Part shown: positions 60,549-64,000 of the stretch, one piece after another
Numbering within the stretch: the stretch's first letter is position 1
How the letters are laid out: every line of letters starts with the position of its first letter
DNA from: Ostrinia nubilalis
Taxonomy: Eukaryota; Arthropoda; Insecta; Lepidoptera; Crambidae
Direction of reading: 5' to 3'
DNA length: 64,000 bases
NCBI RefSeq assembly: GCF_963855985.1
Contig: NC_087099.1
Location: 4,556,001-4,620,000, forward strand
The notes under the pieces: model-generated
The model's database searches: none
Told to the model about the DNA's origin: nothing
Seen by the model: the letters and a program-made list of their open reading frames with translations, nothing else
Translations under genes and position numbers: made by a program

Positions 60549-61447
60549 ATTATTTACTTGTATTAAAACCCCGTTCCCAGGAAGCCAAACTGTAAATTAT
60601 CAGAGGTCACTGGTGCAGAGGGCCAGCCTTATATCAGGTCGACATTGTTGCAACCACACTCCGTTTGATTCCTATGGTATTTTTGACGATTCCGGTTACT
60701 AGACTTTTATGCGGTTGCGGCTTCAAATCCCACTGGAGACATTGTTAGTTTGATGAAAATACAAGAAGTGTGTACTTGTATCATCCCTCTAAAGGTGGTC
60801 GCAGGTGTCTTTCTTTCATAAATAATTTTATATTATCTCCGTCTTTTGGAGAACAGATTTATATAGGTAGCACAGGCATCTTGTATCTTCATTTAGCTTT
60901 CAAAAGTAACTTTTTTCGTCCTTATCTGATCTCTCATCGGTAAGTAATGTGCACTGTGTAAGTTAATAAATTCACATTGGGTATGAGAAATCGCTTTGAA
61001 TATCAAGATTTTTATCATTAACACCACATATATCAAGAAGACAGTGTTTATTAATAGTCTTCAGAGATTAATATCGTAATGCACTCTTTAGAATGAATAC
61101 TAGTCGTAAATCAATTTGTTAGTTTGTTTAATTTGGGATTATGACATTTTGGGAATGTTGAGAAATACACAGAATCTGTTGCGTGAAAGTTACTTAACAG
61201 TACAAGGTTTAATTATTTTCAACATTAATTAGAACAAGTGGAATTCGCGATTAAAATGCCAATGAACCTAACTGCTTGTGACAGTTTCAGAACTTAAAAT
61301 TCAGCCTTAAGAAGATAAGATAATATAGGTTAAATACCACATATGACACTGTTCACACATTACATGACATCAAAGAATTTGGGACATATTATTTCATTAC
61401 TTTCTGAATACGACCCTAACTTTTACATTCTACATAATATTATCTTT

Positions 61448-61574
61448 GCCTTAGAGTGAAAACCTCAGGAATGATTTTTTTTCTCTCATGCATTTTATGC
61501 CTTTCGGTTAATCTTACAGAATATAACAGTTCTGGATATAAAAGCGGGTTAATACTTCTTTTACACTCTAAGGC
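61448..61574. mobile_element. Possible short MITE (GCCTTAGAGTG ends)
   Basis: GCCTTAGAGTGAAAA on the left and TTTACACTCTAAGGC on the right are inverted copies about 127 bp apart. The arms are short and no target duplication is clear, so this is tentative. Confidence 0.35.
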
Positions 61575-63344
61575 GTCGATATACATAAAATATAATATAG
61601 GTATTTCAATTTATGAAGTGTAAAGCTATAGAGCAATATTGAAACAAATAGCTAAGTAATTTAATAATGATATTATAGGTATAACACTTTTCAAAATAAG
61701 GCATTCCAGAACCGACGACAAGTAACATGATCTATAAGATCTCCACCGATGGTTAATCAGTAATCACAGTATAAAAAACGTACCATCATTAGTAAAATCT
61801 CTTAAATCCTTACGGTCCCGCCTCTTGGCTGTAACGAGTAATTTTTAACCCTTTCTTGAATTATTACCTCACGGAGGTATGTGGGTCGTTTTCATCAATC
61901 AAAACAACATGGCCGAGGGCTCTGCCTCCACCCAGACACAATAAGTGCGAAAATATTCAAGATTTTCTGGATGCATTTGGAAGTTTAATTAAAAGTGGAT
62001 TAAATTCGTTGCGCAGTAATCTCATGGAAATCAAAGGCAAACAAAAACATGAAATTAAGAATGAAATAAATCACGATATATTAATTTGGAAGAAGCTCTA
62101 CATCTAGGCCAGCAGGTTATTTTGATACAAAGGTTTTAAGCTTTCGCAGGCGTTTTGAGAATGTGATTAATTGAATTTTTCTAGTAAGTCTACCCAGACT
62201 TGAATCAATACGATTCCTAGACTTTCACATAACACTGATTCTTGGGAAACAATAAAAAAAATAACGTCATTTTTTACTTTAATTAATTAAAACCGTTTTC
62301 ACCAATTACAACAATCATGCAACGGCGAATATAGTCAGCGATATACCATATTTAATTCCAATCAAATTAAAAATCGTGAGAGTTGGATTAAATTACAAAA
62401 TCTACTTTTTGTCATCTCGTAGTAATGCCACCGTATTTTTAACCCTTGTATTATCAACTCACGAAACCATGTAGGTCGAAACAATGCAAGCGCTTTGTAC
62501 TCCTTCCAATAGCAACTATGCGTGCGAAAATTATATTAATGATGGTTGAAATGAATTCAGAAGTTTAAATAATAATATAATAGAATAAGTATATTATTAT
62601 TTTCATTCACCGTCGTAAATACCTTATTCGTTAACGTATTAGAAACAAAATATGTTACACGTAGCTGCAAATGGGCTAGTTAAAAGTGTAAACTAACATT
62701 AATGTTGCAAGAAAAATGTTATGTAGAGATACACATAGGGTTTGTACACTCACTAGTTAATATTGTACTCGTATATTATCGTTATTTTTAATCAATTCCA
62801 GATGGTTCTATTGTACCATAATGCCGTATAAAACTTTAATTATTAAAGTAAACAACAATGCCGTATTACCGCTTTGTTTTAAACCGCCTAAAGAAATTGA
62901 CAATAACACCGTAGCTTTGGAAATATTGCTTGTTTTATACGTGCGAAACGCTTGGTAACGATCTTTTGTATGCTTTTAAGCCTAAATTACAGCCTTCGTC
63001 GTTAAAACATTCGCATCTGTTGCACACGATTGTTAAAACAATATTTTCCCAAGAGAGTGCCTCTTTTTCTTTTATTAGTTAGATTAAGTGTCGTCTTAAT
63101 AGCTTATGTAATTAGAACATGTTTGAACAGCTATAGGATTGTTTACACTACACCAGAAATCTATGTTTGTTCGGTGGAATAGAAGGCTAAGTCAATGTTT
63201 GAATATGCATAGGTACTATGTCAATATTTCAATAATAAAAGTAAATTAAGCGTAAACTATGCTAAACTCATATTCAACTCCTGCCTATGTGTGATTTGTA
63301 AATTACACCACACTAGTACTGCATAATAAGTTATCATAACTAGG

Positions 63345-64000
63345 GATTGCAATCCGGTCCGGCGGATCCGGTAATCCGGCGGATCCGGTGTGTTTTTGGA
63401 CCTACCGGATCCGGTGAGTTGGCGCCGGATCCGGTGGCGGATCCGGTAAAGCAAAAAATACGCGAACGTGAACTGGGAAATTCGAGCGCGCGCGCATTTG
63501 CCAGATCGCTAGACGTGCCGCGAAACTACATTGCATATTCATTTGCAAAAAATAAATGCTTCTTGTTTCATTGTTTCTTAGGAGTCAGATAGTTTCTTAA
63601 AAAGAACTGAAGTTGAATTTATAAGTACAAAAAAAGACTGTTTTGTTGATTTAAGTCTGTGTAGATTATTAATAAGAGTTTAATAGTATTATTGCTTAAG
63701 TACTTTCAGATACATACAGCAATAAGTGAGAGTCAGACTGATTACTAACTTTATTATTTAGAATTTTCATTATTTCATTAGTACAAATAGTACTTACCAA
63801 AAATTACAATTAATACCGAAAAATATAAATAAAAGTAACTTTATTTTCCATACGTATTTTATTTTTATTTTTATGTACTATTATCAAAACTAGAAATCAC
63901 TAAATACTAGACCAAGTAACTTTGCAATCCGGCCGGATCCGGACGGATCCGGCCGGATTAGCGTCAATCCGGTGAAATCCGGCCGGATTGAAAATGATAC
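63345..64000. mobile_element. hAT-like repeat with GGATCCGG clusters, cut by the window edge
   Basis: It begins TAGGGATTGCAATCCGG, followed by repeated GGCGGATCCGGT words to about 63447. A CG-rich inner stretch GAGCGCGCGCGCATTTGCCA follows at about 63483. A second cluster (CCGGCCGGATCCGGACGGAT and related) starts at 63923 and reaches the window end. The TAGGG-TTGCAA start resembles hAT termini. The right end is missing, so boundaries and class are inferred. Confidence 0.5.

Larger units (their letters stand above)
55594..64000 (-). other. 5' UTR intron and upstream region of the ZP gene
   Basis: Because exon 1 begins with an acceptor, at least one non-coding exon and the promoter lie further right, but neither can be placed. 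The interval is AT-rich. Features listed separately are at 58030, 60483, 61448 and 63345. A short coding-like patch on the minus strand at about 57690-57870 (MDAPVPSADSDAVKQWSWPD) ends in stops and is probably a transposon relic. GGGGGCGGGGCCGG at about 59586 is an isolated GC box-like word. Confidence 0.5.

Overview
The window looks like moth or butterfly (Lepidoptera) genomic DNA. It is AT-rich, with very long introns and short exons, and dense with short inverted-repeat transposons. It carries truncated LINE 3' ends with CAT/ATG-triplet tails that contain the GGACGTCCACTGCTGAACAT core, and several repeat families that I recognise from memory as lepidopteran. No prokaryotic, organellar, tRNA, rRNA or CRISPR feature was seen.

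One protein-coding gene dominates. It is a zona pellucida (ZP) domain, cuticlin-like extracellular matrix protein on the minus strand. Five coding exons can be joined in phase: 55518-55586 (start codon and signal peptide), 26375-26522, 23665-23763, 10780-10956 and 9229-9351. Together they give 205 codons plus one base: the signal peptide, the whole ZP-N half with its four cysteines, and the start of ZP-C. The intron lengths are about 29.0, 2.6, 12.7 and 1.4 kb. The remaining ZP-C exons, the membrane anchor and the stop codon must lie beyond position 1. The 5' UTR is spliced and the promoter lies to the right of 55593 at an unknown position.

The most unusual local structure is in the 1.4-kb fourth intron. 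Seven extra tandem copies (about 139 bp each) of the 3' two-thirds of the 10780-10956 exon are lined up in the coding orientation. Each keeps its splice donor and gains an AG acceptor-like end, and the copies are separated by only 24-25 bases. Frame and stop-codon analysis says they cannot simply be added to the protein, so they look like a decaying or expanding exon-derived minisatellite.

Inside the 12.7-kb intron, on the plus strand, there is the first exon of a THAP zinc-finger gene (12568-12644) and a possible terminal exon with a poly(A) signal (13167-13315). The connecting exon was not found. All other long stretches are introns or flank filled with mobile elements. These include several MITE families with TTA target duplications (PIF/Harbinger-like), a TTAA-flanked piggyBac-type element (48460-50992) split by a second element with 9-bp duplications, a TIR element (53201-55385) inside a MITE, a multi-level nest around a dead LINE (18930-21488), a near-perfect 321-bp palindrome (7412-7732), and a 348-bp insertion built of degenerate TTTGGC-type units (35741-36088). 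The right edge cuts into a probable hAT-like element rich in GGATCCGG.
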